From Vibrio sp. CB1-14 (GTDB taxonomy: Bacteria > Pseudomonadota > Gammaproteobacteria > Enterobacterales > Vibrionaceae), in assembly GCF_040412085.2 (NCBI RefSeq), contig NZ_CP115920.1, positions 1,240,001-1,304,000 on the forward strand: a stretch of DNA of 64,000 bases. The letters run 5' to 3'. Positions within the stretch are counted from its first letter, which is position 1. Every line of letters starts with the position of its first letter. Of this stretch, positions 25,945-35,841 are shown one piece after another. The notes beneath the pieces were generated by a model that saw only the letters and a list, made by a program, of their open reading frames with translations, did not search any database and was not told where the DNA came from. Both the position numbers and the translations under genes were made by a program.

Positions 25945-27030
25945 TCAAACATCAGGAGTAACGGTATAAGAGTTAAGTTGAAGCAGTTCTTCCGCTATAT
26001 CCTCAAGGGGTACTTCTTTAGACACTGCCCCTAAGTTGTTCGCCGCTCTTGGCATGCCGTACACCACACAGCTTTGCTCATCTTGCGCGTAGGTCATAGC
26101 GCCTGCTTGCTTCATTTTTAATAGGCCGCGCGCACCGTCTTTTCCCATCCCGGTAAGAATGATACCGATGCCCCTTTTTTCTGCTTGCTCAGCGACGGAC
26201 TCAAATAGAACGTCAACCGAAGGTTTATGGAGATTGACTGGTTCGTCATCGTTGAGCTGTGTGTAAAAACAGCCGGCGCGTTTTTGTATTTTTAGATGGT
26301 AGCCGCCGGGCGCAATGTAGACGTGGCCAGATTTGATCACTTCATCATGGCGCGCTTCTTGTACTTGAACCGAGCATAGACCTTGTAGCCGTGAGGCAAA
26401 TGAACTGGTAAAGCCTGAAGGCATGTGCTGAGCAATGACAATACCGGGGCTATTTTCCGGCAGGCATCGAAGTAGTGTGGTAATGGCTTCGGTTCCCCCA
26501 GTTGAAGCGCCAATGGCAATGAGTCGATGGGATACTTGCCCTGTCGACACTGGTGCTGACTCTTGTTGCAATGTCGGTCTTAGTGGTGATGAGTAGCTTT
26601 GATTATGCATGGTTTGCTGCGCGCGTTTGAACTGAGACTTCGCTTCTCTTAGTTTTTTGATCACCTCTCGTGCGAAGGAATCAATATGGCTTGCTGACAC
26701 TGCGGATAAATTTGGCTTTTGAATGTAGGACGCTGCGCCCAGTTTGATGGCTTGTTTGGCGAGTAGTGGGTTATTGGAGAAAAGCTGAGAAATGACGACA
26801 ACTGGCATAGGACGCAGGGTCATAATTTTGCCGAGAAACGCAAGACCATTCATACCAACAAGTTCGATAGCAAGCGTAACTACATCGGGCTCGACTTCTT
26901 TAATCAACGCTCTGGCTTGGTGAGCGTCATGGGCGATGCCAACTACCGTCATGTTGGTCTGACTACTGATGATGCTTTTTAGATGTTGGCAGGTACCATT
27001 ATTAGAATCGGTGATCAGTACTTTTAGCAT
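25945..27030 (-). CDS. cheB: CheB methylesterase with degenerate receiver
   Basis: 361 residues. The C-terminal methylesterase domain (about 165-350) is intact: nucleophile Ser in AIGASTGGTEAI, His in IAQHMPSGFTSSFA and Asp in TGMGKDGARGLL. The N-terminal receiver domain has lost its phospho-acceptor: the usual TLDIEMPxMDGL reads TLAIELVGMNGL, with Ala for Asp. The acidic pair near the start is also reduced (LITDSNN). CheB removes methyl groups from chemoreceptors and is normally switched on by CheA phosphorylation; this copy should not be switchable that way. It is the last gene of the che operon, five bases after cheR. Confidence 0.9.
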   Translation of the reverse strand: MLKVLITDSNNGTCQHLKSIISSQTNMTVVGIAHDAHQARALIKEVEPDVVTLAIELVGMNGLAFLGKIMTLRPMPVVVISQLFSNNPLLAKQAIKLGAASYIQKPNLSAVSASHIDSFAREVIKKLREAKSQFKRAQQTMHNQSYSSPLRPTLQQESAPVSTGQVSHRLIAIGASTGGTEAITTLLRCLPENSPGIVIAQHMPSGFTSSFASRLQGLCSVQVQEARHDEVIKSGHVYIAPGGYHLKIQKRAGCFYTQLNDDEPVNLHKPSVDVLFESVAEQAEKRGIGIILTGMGKDGARGLLKMKQAGAMTYAQDEQSCVVYGMPRAANNLGAVSKEVPLEDIAEELLQLNSYTVTPDV

Positions 27031-27035
27031 CGTTG

Positions 27036-27858
27036 TTATACTCGTCGGTAAGCGGTTTGTTTTAGCAGCTTGAACGGCGTTTGCTCCGCAGGGCAGCTTT
27101 CAGAGTGACCGAGAAACAGTAAGGCGTCTTTCGGCAAATAATTCGCGAACTTAGTCAGGATCGAGTACTGGGTCTCTCTGTTGAAATAGATCAGTACGTT
27201 ACGACAAAAAATGGTGTGAAACTGCTTTTGCATTGGCCATTGATGATCCATAAGATTCAGTCGCTTAAAGTGCACCAACGCTTGTATCTCTGGCTTTACT
27301 TCGTACATTTTCGCCGCTTTATTAAAGTGAAAGAAGCGTTTTTTGCTCCTCACACGCGCTGCCTAATTGCTCCAATGTATAGCGTCCATGCTTGGCGGTC
27401 GCGAGCACTTGCGTGTTGAGATCGGTTGCCAGTATCTTGACCGGAGGCTGATAGCTTTCAAACGCCTCAGCCATGGTGATGGCGATGCTATACGCCTCTT
27501 CACCGGTTGAGCAGGCACTGCACCAGATCCGAATCGGCTCAATGACTCTATTGCCAACATAATGGTCGCGAACATGCTGCTTGAGGAGCGTGAAGTGATA
27601 AGGTTCGCGGAAAAAATAGGTCAAGTTGGTGGTGAGCGCGTTGACAAAGTACTCCCACTCAGCGTGGTACTGGTCGTTAAGTAAGGCAATATACTGAGCA
27701 AAACGGCTCAGTTGATGTGCTCTTAATCTTCCGACTAGCCGATTGTAGACCAGTTTTTTTTTGTTGCTGTGAAGGTCAATGCCCACTCTTTTGTAGATAA
27801 GGGAGGCGATCGCAGAAAAGTCGTCATCGGTATATTCAAAATGAGTATGTACAATCAT
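27036..27858 (-). pseudogene. cheR: CheR methyltransferase, frameshifted
   Basis: The first part (from 27858) has the CheR N-terminal helices and the SAM-binding IRIWCSACSTGEEAYS motif, and runs to EQLGSACEEQK. The second part continues in another frame with RFFHFNKAAKMYEVKPEI and the C-terminal FHTIFCRNVLIYFN motif. The switch occurs at an A6 run at about 27341-27346; with five As the frame would read through (EEQKRFFHFN). So this is a one-base insertion, a sequencing error, or slippage at a homopolymer. Its ATG overlaps the mcp stop by one base (TGATG). CheR would methylate the receptor encoded upstream. Confidence 0.85.
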
Positions 27859-30686
27859 CAAAACTCAGCCCAGTCCTCGTTGTCACTATTTGAAAGTAAG
27901 CGTGGACTGACGGGTCTTAAATGGCTCTCCTGAGTCGGAAGTTGCACCTCGCCAATGTCACTGACATTTTGATCTCCGGTATCAAACACCGAGACATAGA
28001 GTGCTAAGTTAGCCACCTGTTCTTCGAGTGAGCTTGCAGCTGCTGAGCCTTCTTCCACCAAAGCAGAGTTTTGCTGGGTCACATCATCGACTTCTAGTAT
28101 TGCTTGTGTCACCTGATCGATCCCCGTGCTTTGCTCAACTGAGGCTTGGGTGATCTCTTCTATCAGCTGCGCCACATCTTGAATGGAATTAACCACACCA
28201 GAAATAGAATCACCGGCTTGTGAGGCCAGTTTCGAACCGGTCTCAATCTTATTCACTGAGGAGTTAATCAGGCTCTCTACTTCTTTGGCCGCTGCAGCAG
28301 AGCGCTGCGCTAAGTTACGAACTTCGGTAGCAACAACAGCAAACCCACGTCCTTGCTCTCCTGCTCGAGCGGCCTCGACGGCGGCATTGAGAGCGAGAAT
28401 ATTGGTCTGAAAAGCAATGCTGTTAATGACGGAGATAATGTTCATGATCTCTCGTGAGCTGGTATGGATTTCTGACATGTTATCAACCACCTGCTTAACC
28501 ACTTCGCCGCCCTTACGTGCATTGTCTGAGGTTTGTTTTGCGAGTAGGTTGGCTTGTTTGGAGTGCTCGGAGTTTTGTTTTACGGTAATCGTCAGCTCTT
28601 CCATGCTGGATGAGGTCACTTCTAGGCTGCGCGCTTGCTTTTCTGTGCGCTGTGCGAGATCGATGTTACCAATGGCAATTTCTTTGGTCGCAGTATTGAT
28701 GGTATCTGCCGAGATTTTGATGTGCTGAATCATCTCTTTAAGCTTGCTGACAGTAAGGTTCGAGCTGGTTTTAAGCTCGCCAAACGCACCAGAATAATCG
28801 GCGCCAATCTGTGCGGTAAGATCGCCTTTGGCTAACGCAGACAGCACGGAAACAATGTCAGCCAAACTCACTTCGCTTATCTCTAGCAAGCGATTCATGT
28901 TGCCACACAGCATGGTGAAAAATGGGGTCTTGCCATCAAGCGCCATGCGTTTTGTGAAGTCACCATCAACGGCTGAGGCGATCACGTGCTCAATTTCTTT
29001 CTCGACCGCGATCTCTGTGGTGCGATCTGACCATTCGGTCACATAACCAATGTGCTGGCCTGATGCGTCGATAACAGGATTACTGACGATGCGGAAAATG
29101 CGGCCGTTGATATCCACTTCCTGCACCTGCTCTTTATTGGCTGAATGTGGCTCTTGCTCGAATCCACTCGCAGGGCTGAGCTGGTGGGGTGGAGGGCAGA
29201 GCCCAGGAATATTTAGATCTTTGATTTTGGATCCCACAAGCTTTGTGGCATCAAAATCAGGAGCTAAGGTTTGGAATTCTTGCTGGGCTTGCTCAAACAT
29301 ACCTTCGATGGCTGGATTGACGTAGATAATGGCGTGGTCACTGTCTTCAATCATCATGTTGGTACTCACGTTGTCTAACGCGATTTTGATTCGCGTCGCC
29401 GAGACTGCTTTTTGGCGTACGCTTTCCATGCTATAGGCTAATTGAACTTTCATGACTTTGAGTGACTGGAGAACTTGGCCAATTTCGTCGTTGTTTTTGA
29501 TATCAATGTCAAACAGATAGTCCTGTTTGACCAGTCGTTTAAAGTAACGGCGGATATCTTTGAGTCGACGATTGATGTCGTGGCTAAACAGATACGCAAA
29601 CACCAAGTAGATGCCGATAAACAACAGAGTGATAGCCGAGGCCAAGGCGACTTCAAACCAGAATACCTGCTTACTTTGATCGTAGATTTCCGCAGATTGA
29701 ACTCGGTTCTCGCTAATCAAAGCGCCGAGATTGTCTTCGTAGCTGGTGATTTCTGAAATGGCGACAGAAACGCGAGTTCTAAACAGTTCACTGTCGTGAA
29801 GGCTGGCATCGCTTGACATCAGTATGCTGTAAATTTCAGGCAGAGTCGTGGTTGCAAGCAGAGTGCTTTGGTTGGCGATGACTCGATACTTTTCGATGAT
29901 GGAGGCGTGTTCGGTATCAAACTTATTGATCAGTGCTTCGCTGAGCTGCTCTAACTCTGTCGTGTTTTGCTTGAGCTGTTGTCCCGCGGTGATGCGATAG
30001 TCGAAGCTGTTGGGTAGCAGTAGAGATTGCAACAATAAACGATTCTCTATCCAGAGTTTGTCTATGCTGTGCAGTCGGCTGTAGGACTCGATATGATTAT
30101 TGTAAAGATGCTCGACAGCTTCTTTTTCAGTGTACGAGCTGTGTATGCCGATACCGAGGACAGTAAGCAGGGCGACAGTGGCCATGGCCACTAAGCCAAA
30201 CAGGCGTTGTTTAATGGTGAGTGCACGCAGCGGGTTTGTTCGATGTTTTTTCACCACCTTACCACTTTGTATGGTGTGGTCATCTTGTTCGCCGTCTTTG
30301 AACTTCGCATATTGCGCTTTGACATTATCGAGTTCGGCTTTATCGGGCATGGAGCGAACAGACATGAAACCAAGTTGATTCCCGTCTTTATACAGGGGTG
30401 TGACATCAGATTTTACCCAGTAGAAGCCGCCATTTTTTTGTTTGTTTTTGAGGATCCCAGACCAGCAGTTGCCGGCTTTGATTTCGCGCCAGAGATCTTC
30501 AAACACTTCTTTCGGCATGTCTGGATGGCGAACAATGTTGTGCGGACTTCCGATTAACTCTTCTTTGGAGAAACCGCTGACGCGGACAAAATTGTCATCG
30601 GCAAAGGTAATGCGCCCAGACATGTCCGTGGTTGACACCAGTATCTCGTTCTCTTTGATAAGGTATTCTTGGTCATTGTTACTCAT
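27858..30686 (-). CDS. PAS-HAMP methyl-accepting chemotaxis protein
   Basis: 942 residues from the ATG at 30686, chosen because AAGG is then eight bases away; a longer frame would overlap cheW. The order is an Aer-like PAS domain (about 10-120, [16 protein letters not shown]), two membrane helices ([19 protein letters not shown] and a second near [20 protein letters not shown]) around a periplasmic loop, HAMP, a second PAS (about 440-540), a HAMP-like region, and the signalling hairpin with [20 protein letters not shown]. The C-terminus ends DWAEF, which fits the pentapeptide that tethers CheR and CheB. It probably senses redox or energy state through the Aer-type PAS. Confidence 0.88.
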   Translation of the reverse strand: MSNNDQEYLIKENEILVSTTDMSGRITFADDNFVRVSGFSKEELIGSPHNIVRHPDMPKEVFEDLWREIKAGNCWSGILKNKQKNGGFYWVKSDVTPLYKDGNQLGFMSVRSMPDKAELDNVKAQYAKFKDGEQDDHTIQSGKVVKKHRTNPLRALTIKQRLFGLVAMATVALLTVLGIGIHSSYTEKEAVEHLYNNHIESYSRLHSIDKLWIENRLLLQSLLLPNSFDYRITAGQQLKQNTTELEQLSEALINKFDTEHASIIEKYRVIANQSTLLATTTLPEIYSILMSSDASLHDSELFRTRVSVAISEITSYEDNLGALISENRVQSAEIYDQSKQVFWFEVALASAITLLFIGIYLVFAYLFSHDINRRLKDIRRYFKRLVKQDYLFDIDIKNNDEIGQVLQSLKVMKVQLAYSMESVRQKAVSATRIKIALDNVSTNMMIEDSDHAIIYVNPAIEGMFEQAQQEFQTLAPDFDATKLVGSKIKDLNIPGLCPPPHQLSPASGFEQEPHSANKEQVQEVDINGRIFRIVSNPVIDASGQHIGYVTEWSDRTTEIAVEKEIEHVIASAVDGDFTKRMALDGKTPFFTMLCGNMNRLLEISEVSLADIVSVLSALAKGDLTAQIGADYSGAFGELKTSSNLTVSKLKEMIQHIKISADTINTATKEIAIGNIDLAQRTEKQARSLEVTSSSMEELTITVKQNSEHSKQANLLAKQTSDNARKGGEVVKQVVDNMSEIHTSSREIMNIISVINSIAFQTNILALNAAVEAARAGEQGRGFAVVATEVRNLAQRSAAAAKEVESLINSSVNKIETGSKLASQAGDSISGVVNSIQDVAQLIEEITQASVEQSTGIDQVTQAILEVDDVTQQNSALVEEGSAAASSLEEQVANLALYVSVFDTGDQNVSDIGEVQLPTQESHLRPVSPRLLSNSDNEDWAEF

Positions 30687-30696
30687 GGGCATAACC

Positions 30697-31209
30697 TTAC
30701 TGATTGTCGTGGACAAGCGAAGCGTCACTATCGAGTTGTTCGAACAGTGCCATGTCACGGCTGGTCATAAGTTTTTGGATGTGAATTAGAATAAGCATGA
30801 GCTCGCTTTGCGAAGCGAGCCCTTGAATGTATTTGGTATCAAGGGCGCCAGCAAAGTCGGGGGCGGGCTGTATGTCGTTGGCGTCGATGGCAACCACATC
30901 GGCGACGCTATCGACCACAATGCCAACGATACGCTCACCAATATTGAGAATAATGACGACGGTCATGTCGTGATAGCGTACATCTTCTAGCTGAAACTTG
31001 AGCCGCATATCTACAATGGGTATCACTACGCCACGAAGGTTCATGACCCCTTTGATGTAGGGTGGCATGTTGGCGATGGCAGTCACTTGACTGTAAGTAA
31101 TGATCTCTTGAACCGTGAGAATATCGATGCCGTAATATTCTTCACCAAGCCAAAAGGTTAAGTAGCCTTTTGCGTCGGATTGGCTGTCGTTGTCGGAGGC
31201 GCTGTTCAC
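30697..31209 (-). CDS. cheW: CheW coupling protein
   Basis: 170 residues from the GTG at 31209, which has AGGAG well placed; an ATG 13 codons earlier has none. It is a single CheW SH3-like domain with [40 protein letters not shown] and [11 protein letters not shown]. It bridges the receptor to CheA. The MCP gene starts ten bases downstream. Confidence 0.9.
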   Translation of the reverse strand: MNSASDNDSQSDAKGYLTFWLGEEYYGIDILTVQEIITYSQVTAIANMPPYIKGVMNLRGVVIPIVDMRLKFQLEDVRYHDMTVVIILNIGERIVGIVVDSVADVVAIDANDIQPAPDFAGALDTKYIQGLASQSELMLILIHIQKLMTSRDMALFEQLDSDASLVHDNQ

Positions 31210-31356
31210 TATTTTCGCTCCTATTTCCAAAGTGGTTATCCTTTGCATTGGGTTAATGTCACTCTTAAGGTGAGCACATTATGAGCAATAAACTGATAGA
31301 GTTGAAAATAGTCTAGGAAATAGTTGGCTTATACCAAGTTAACTTGTTGATAGCGG

Positions 31357-33492
31357 TTATTTGCAGTGCAAGGTATCTGGCTGGCGAACCAAATCGGCGA
31401 CATCTAAGATCAGCGAGACTCGCCCATCTCCCATGATGGTGGCTCCGGAAACACAAGGGATTTTGCGAAAGTTGTTTTCTAGGTTTTTGACCACCACTTG
31501 TTGCTGTCCAAGCAAGCTATCAACAAATAGAGCAATGGTTTTGCTGCCGTGTTCGAGTAGCACCATAATGCCATTGCTAAGGTCGGTGATGTCGGTGTCT
31601 AGATTGAAGAAGTTATGCAATCGAAGCACTGGGATGTAGTCATCGTGTACTTTTATCATGGTCTCGCCGCTGTTGAGTTTTTTGAGGTCGTGCTGTTTTG
31701 GTTGCAGCGATTCAACAATATTAGACAATGGAATGATGTAGACATGCTCACCGACACTGATCGACATCCCTTCGAGTATGGCAAGGGTAAGCGGCAGTCG
31801 GATCGACATTCTGGTTCCGATGCCAAGAGTAGAACTTATTTCTACTGTGCCTCCCATACTCGCGATATTACGTTTGACTACGTCCATACCCACACCTCGA
31901 CCAGAGACTTCGGTGACTTGTTCTGCTGTTGAGAAACCGGCAGAAAAGATCAATTGAAATATGTCCTGCTCGCTCATGTTTTGAGGCAGTGTCAGCCCGT
32001 TATTTTTGGCTTTGGTGAGGATTTTTTGTGGATCGATGCCTGCACCGTCATCATCGACATGAACAATGACGTCACCTCCGCGATACACCGCAGACAATGT
32101 GATCGTGCCGTGGGAGGCTTTGTTGAGTTTCGCTCTTTGCTCTGGCGCCTCGATACCATGGTCAATACTATTGCGAACCAAGTGTGTGAGCGGATCGACC
32201 AACATTTCGAGCAGTCCTTTGTCGAGCTGTGTTTGCTCACCCTCGATGTTGAGCTGAATCTCTTTTTTCAGGGCGTGGGAAAGATCTCGTACGATACGTG
32301 GAAAACGACCAAAAACGGTGCCGATGGGCATCATGCGTACCGACATGACGGTGGCTTGAAGATCTCTGGTATTCGCCTCTAGCTGGTTGAGTCTACCGGC
32401 AAGCAGTTCGTTGCTGTTTAGCCCTAAATCGAAGGTGAGTTTTTGCAACATAGATTGAGTGATGATGAGCTCACCCACTTGGTTGATAAGCAGGTCAACT
32501 TTTTGCGTGCTCACTCGAATTGAGGACGACTCCAGAGACTTGGTCGCTGGGATCGCGCGTTGACTACTGTCGGCTTTTTTCGGCTGTGATATGGGGCTAG
32601 AGGGCGGTGCTGGCTCAGAATTGGGGAGTATTTTGCCGCGCCACTGGTTTATTTTTTTCTCTACTAGCTCGGCTTTCATTGGCTTTAACAGGTAATCATC
32701 CATTCCCGTTTCTATACACCTTTGCTGCTCTTCATCTCCTGTCATTGCGGTCATGGCGATAATGGTGACGCTCTTGTGACTCTCTCCCGCCGCGCCTTGT
32801 CGTATCTTTTCAGTTGCTTGATATCCATCCATCACCGGCATTTGGCAATCGAGGAGAATCAGTTGGAAAGGTTCGTCTTGCGAGGCCTCTAAGATTTCTA
32901 GTGCATGCTTGCCATTCTCTGCAACCTCTACTGAACTAAAACCAATCTTGTTTAAAGTGAAACTGGCGACTTTTTGTATAACCTTACTGTCCTCAACCAA
33001 CAGGATTTTGATGGTTGATTTCTCCGCCGCGGACAAGGGTGCGCTGGTAGAGAAAGGGGCGGCCTCTGAATTTGTTGGTGGAGAATCTGGTGACACTGTT
33101 GCGCGCTGCAGCTCATCACACAGCGTATCGATTTGCGATTTGAATGACGCTGAGTCGTGATCGGCTTGATATGAGCCTTTGAGTACGTCGAGTAAGTCAC
33201 GGGCATTAAGTAGCGCATCGACAACGGCTTGGGTGAGGGTAATTTGATGATTGCGCATCTTATCGAGCAAGCTCTCGAGAACGTGGCTGACGTGAGTAAT
33301 ATCGTCAAAACCAAAAATGCCAGAGCCGCCTTTTATCGAGTGAACTGCTCGAAAAATAGCGTCAAGCTTATCTGCCAAGTCAGGCTCGTCATCATTTTGG
33401 TTCATTTCAAGTAATAGGGATTCCATCTCTTCAAGATGTTCAGCCATTTCTTCAAAGAAAATGAGTTCGAATTGTTGGTTAGATTCCGACAT
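31357..33492 (-). CDS. cheA: CheA kinase with internal receiver domain
   Basis: 711 residues. The order is HPt/P1 with phospho-His in FRAVHSIKGGSG (about 48-58), then a full receiver domain (about 160-285, phospho-acceptor in LLDCQMPVMDG, KPMKAE near its end). After a Pro/Ser linker come the dimerisation helices, the ATPase (N box HLVRNSIDHGIE, G1 VDDDGAGID, G2 GRGVGMDVV) and the CheW-like domain. Ordinary CheA has a CheY/CheB-binding P2 between P1 and the dimer domain; here a receiver takes that place. There is no cheY, cheZ or cheD in the cluster, so the receiver may act as the phosphate sink or output. It starts the operon. Confidence 0.92.
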   Translation of the reverse strand: MSESNQQFELIFFEEMAEHLEEMESLLLEMNQNDDEPDLADKLDAIFRAVHSIKGGSGIFGFDDITHVSHVLESLLDKMRNHQITLTQAVVDALLNARDLLDVLKGSYQADHDSASFKSQIDTLCDELQRATVSPDSPPTNSEAAPFSTSAPLSAAEKSTIKILLVEDSKVIQKVASFTLNKIGFSSVEVAENGKHALEILEASQDEPFQLILLDCQMPVMDGYQATEKIRQGAAGESHKSVTIIAMTAMTGDEEQQRCIETGMDDYLLKPMKAELVEKKINQWRGKILPNSEPAPPSSPISQPKKADSSQRAIPATKSLESSSIRVSTQKVDLLINQVGELIITQSMLQKLTFDLGLNSNELLAGRLNQLEANTRDLQATVMSVRMMPIGTVFGRFPRIVRDLSHALKKEIQLNIEGEQTQLDKGLLEMLVDPLTHLVRNSIDHGIEAPEQRAKLNKASHGTITLSAVYRGGDVIVHVDDDGAGIDPQKILTKAKNNGLTLPQNMSEQDIFQLIFSAGFSTAEQVTEVSGRGVGMDVVKRNIASMGGTVEISSTLGIGTRMSIRLPLTLAILEGMSISVGEHVYIIPLSNIVESLQPKQHDLKKLNSGETMIKVHDDYIPVLRLHNFFNLDTDITDLSNGIMVLLEHGSKTIALFVDSLLGQQQVVVKNLENNFRKIPCVSGATIMGDGRVSLILDVADLVRQPDTLHCK

Positions 33493-33682
33493 CGCACATT
33501 GCTTCCTGCATTCTGAGAGTCTGTGAGCGTTCCAAATAATGAAGAACAGTCTTCAGCGAAAAGGAAAAAGGTTACATATCAGTATGGTTGGCAATAGGGA
33601 TATGTTCAATTGCGTTCATTATCAAGGGGTAGGCGAGGGTGTTGGAGTTGCGCGAGTTATAGCGGCGGAATGCAGGTAATTG

Positions 33683-33712
33683 AGCGCGCCAATTAAGAGA
33701 GTGTGGCGCGCT
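33683..33712. terminator. GC-rich hairpin after the 84-residue gene
   Basis: AGCGCGCCA (33683-33691) pairs with TGGCGCGCT (33704-33712). It is 21 bases beyond the stop of the minus-strand gene at 33733, with no clear T-run. Confidence 0.5.
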
Positions 33713-33732
33713 GAATCTATATTTTGGTCAAC

Positions 33733-33987
33733 TTATCCAAGCAGAATGGAGGTTTCCAAAACGTGCTGGGCATTGTCCAGTAGCTGCGGATACTTGGTCA
33801 TCAACTGCTTATATCTATCGTCGATTGACTCAAGAGCACGCATCGCTCCAAACATTTCCACAGTTTGCTCCGGCTGCAGGCTGAGAAGCGTTTTCAAACC
33901 TTCTAGGGAAACGTGGTTTGCTGATTCGACTTTAGCGATCGCACCGTCGATCATTTCGAGGGTAAGGTGAGTGTTGTTATTGTTCAT
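33733..33987 (-). CDS. 84-residue helical protein, unknown
   Basis: An acidic, soluble, probably all-helical protein (begins MNNNNTHLTLEMIDGAIAKV, ends VLETSILLG), with no motif I recognise. It lies alone between the che operon and the ABC importer. No strong ribosome site is visible, but composition is coding-like and a hairpin follows. It may be a small conserved Vibrio protein. Confidence 0.55.
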   Translation of the reverse strand: MNNNNTHLTLEMIDGAIAKVESANHVSLEGLKTLLSLQPEQTVEMFGAMRALESIDDRYKQLMTKYPQLLDNAQHVLETSILLG

Positions 33988-34099
33988 TATTAGGCTTTTA
34001 TATTGAGAGCGATGTTAGATCTTAATGATCTCAAAATTTCGTGTTGCGAGATGTTAATCTTGTTGCACGCGTTTTACCTTGATTCGGATCATGGACAGC

Positions 34100-35836
34100 T
34101 TAATCATCAAACAACAAATTGATGGCAACACCCATCATAACAAGACCCGCTATGGGTCCCATCACACCCATTGGTGCTCGCTCGATATAGGGTAAGTTCT
34201 CGGCAATCATCAAGCCCCACTCTGGTGAAGGGGGCTTGGCACCCAGACCAATAAAGCTCAGCGCCGTAAGGCTTAAGGTAATCACTGGCAATCTTAGTAA
34301 TGCGTGCCTTAGTAGTGGTGGCATAACGTAAGGCAGAATGTAATGCCTTAGCACCTTGACGGAACCCGTTCCCCAGATTGGGGCTAAGTGGGTATAGGGC
34401 TGGGCTCTGGCCTCCGCAATTAGGCTTGAGCAATGTGCAGCGAGCGGTGCCCAAGAAACAAAGACGATGGCGATCATTGCGCTACTCGGGTGCATCCCGG
34501 TTACACCCGCAACCAACAGACCGGCAATAATGTAAGGGACGCCCTTAGTAATCTCGATAAGACCTTGGCTTATTCTGGTGTTGAAACCCAGGATGATGCC
34601 AACAAATAAGCTGAGTAAGGTCGCGATAAAACCTTCTTTGAATGTCGATAGCATGCCTGCACCAATGCGAGCCATTAAGTCTCGGCCGATACCGTCGGCG
34701 CCGAGCGGCGCTTCAAGGCTTGGTGCTGCCAATCTAACGTATTGGCTAGTATATGGGTCGTGAATTAGCGACCAAAAGACAACCAGAAATAGAACGGCAA
34801 AAATAGAGTAGGCTGTGAGGCGTTTGCCCTTACTCGAAGTAAACGAAAATGTTGTGTGGCTGCTGATCAATTTGCCACTTTTTAAACTCTGCCCAAGAAT
34901 CCATTGTTGTATGAGTAGCCCAACACTACTAATAAAGATGGAGATCAGTAGCAGTACTAGAAGCCCACCTTGTAGCATCGGTAAATCTTGCGCCTTAGCT
35001 GCGCCAAGAATGAGTCGGCCAATACCTGGAATCGAAAAAATCTGTTCTACCGCTACCGCGCCGCCAGTTAGACCTATCATGATCATCGAAATCTGAGGAA
35101 TGAGGCTGCTAATGGCGCGTTTAACGGCAAATCTTAGGATTTGGTTTGGGCTCACATTCGCACTCAGCCAAGTAATGACCCAAGGCTCGTTAAGAACGCG
35201 TTGCAAGCTGTCTCTGAGGAGTCGGCTAAACAAACCACTGGCAGGCAATGCCAGAGCGAGGCTTGGCAGCCAGATATCTTGCCAGCTCTGCCAACCATAA
35301 GGTGGAAATAGACCCAGCCAGATGGAGAAAACCAGTATTAGTACCGAGGCGATGACATACTCTGGCAGCGATATCAGTACCGTACTCAAACTGTTGTGAG
35401 TTTGAGCGAGTTTGTTGGCCTTCCATCGATAGAGCGTATGCAGTAAACCAAGTCCGCACAGAAAAAATGTCAGCCCGAGTGCGAGTGACATTAGGAAAAG
35501 TGAGGTAGACAATGTCTGCTGAATGCCATCTGACACTGATGTGCCATCTATCCAAGACACACCTAAGTCGCCCTGAAGGGCATCACCCAACCAATCAATT
35601 AGCCTTTCTGTGGCAGAACGATCGAGTTGAAGGTCCTCTCTAACCGCCGCAAGTGCTTCAGGCGTCAGCATATGTTGCTGACCAGCACGTGCTCGAAGGA
35701 TAGATTGGCTTGGGTCGATGCCGGCAATATCCGGCATTAAACCGACAAGAATAACAACGACAATAAGTGACGCCAAACGCGATAGCCATGGGGCGATTGC
35801 GTTTAACGATAGTCTATGGGCACCAGCAGGCATCAT
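34100..35836 (-). CDS. fused double permease of peptide/nickel-type ABC importer
   Basis: 578 residues carrying two permeases in one chain. The first half (about 1-320) is DppB-like: LARAGQQHMLTPEAL-type loop, DLGVSWIDG, the SIPGIGRLILGAA segment. The second (about 340-578) is DppC-like: LGADGIGRDLMARI, GVPYIIAGLLVAG, the cytoplasmic EARAQPYTH loop and LSFIGLGAKPPSPEWG. In this family the two permeases are normally separate proteins, so this is a fusion. The gene starts five bases after the binding-protein gene and ends the operon. By context it imports a small peptide-like ligand or metal chelate under zinc control. Confidence 0.88.
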   Translation of the reverse strand: MMPAGAHRLSLNAIAPWLSRLASLIVVVILVGLMPDIAGIDPSQSILRARAGQQHMLTPEALAAVREDLQLDRSATERLIDWLGDALQGDLGVSWIDGTSVSDGIQQTLSTSLFLMSLALGLTFFLCGLGLLHTLYRWKANKLAQTHNSLSTVLISLPEYVIASVLILVFSIWLGLFPPYGWQSWQDIWLPSLALALPASGLFSRLLRDSLQRVLNEPWVITWLSANVSPNQILRFAVKRAISSLIPQISMIMIGLTGGAVAVEQIFSIPGIGRLILGAAKAQDLPMLQGGLLVLLLISIFISSVGLLIQQWILGQSLKSGKLISSHTTFSFTSSKGKRLTAYSIFAVLFLVVFWSLIHDPYTSQYVRLAAPSLEAPLGADGIGRDLMARIGAGMLSTFKEGFIATLLSLFVGIILGFNTRISQGLIEITKGVPYIIAGLLVAGVTGMHPSSAMIAIVFVSWAPLAAHCSSLIAEARAQPYTHLAPIWGTGSVKVLRHYILPYVMPPLLRHALLRLPVITLSLTALSFIGLGAKPPSPEWGLMIAENLPYIERAPMGVMGPIAGLVMMGVAINLLFDD

Positions 35837-35841
35837 TGGGT

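Noticed and set aside
27341-27346. Programmed frameshift at the cheR A-run.
   Set aside because: The heptamer is not a canonical slippery site in this frame and a +1 change is needed; an indel or sequencing error is simpler.
27036-27861. Two separate small genes in place of cheR.
   Set aside because: Together they make one complete CheR with the break at an A6 homopolymer.
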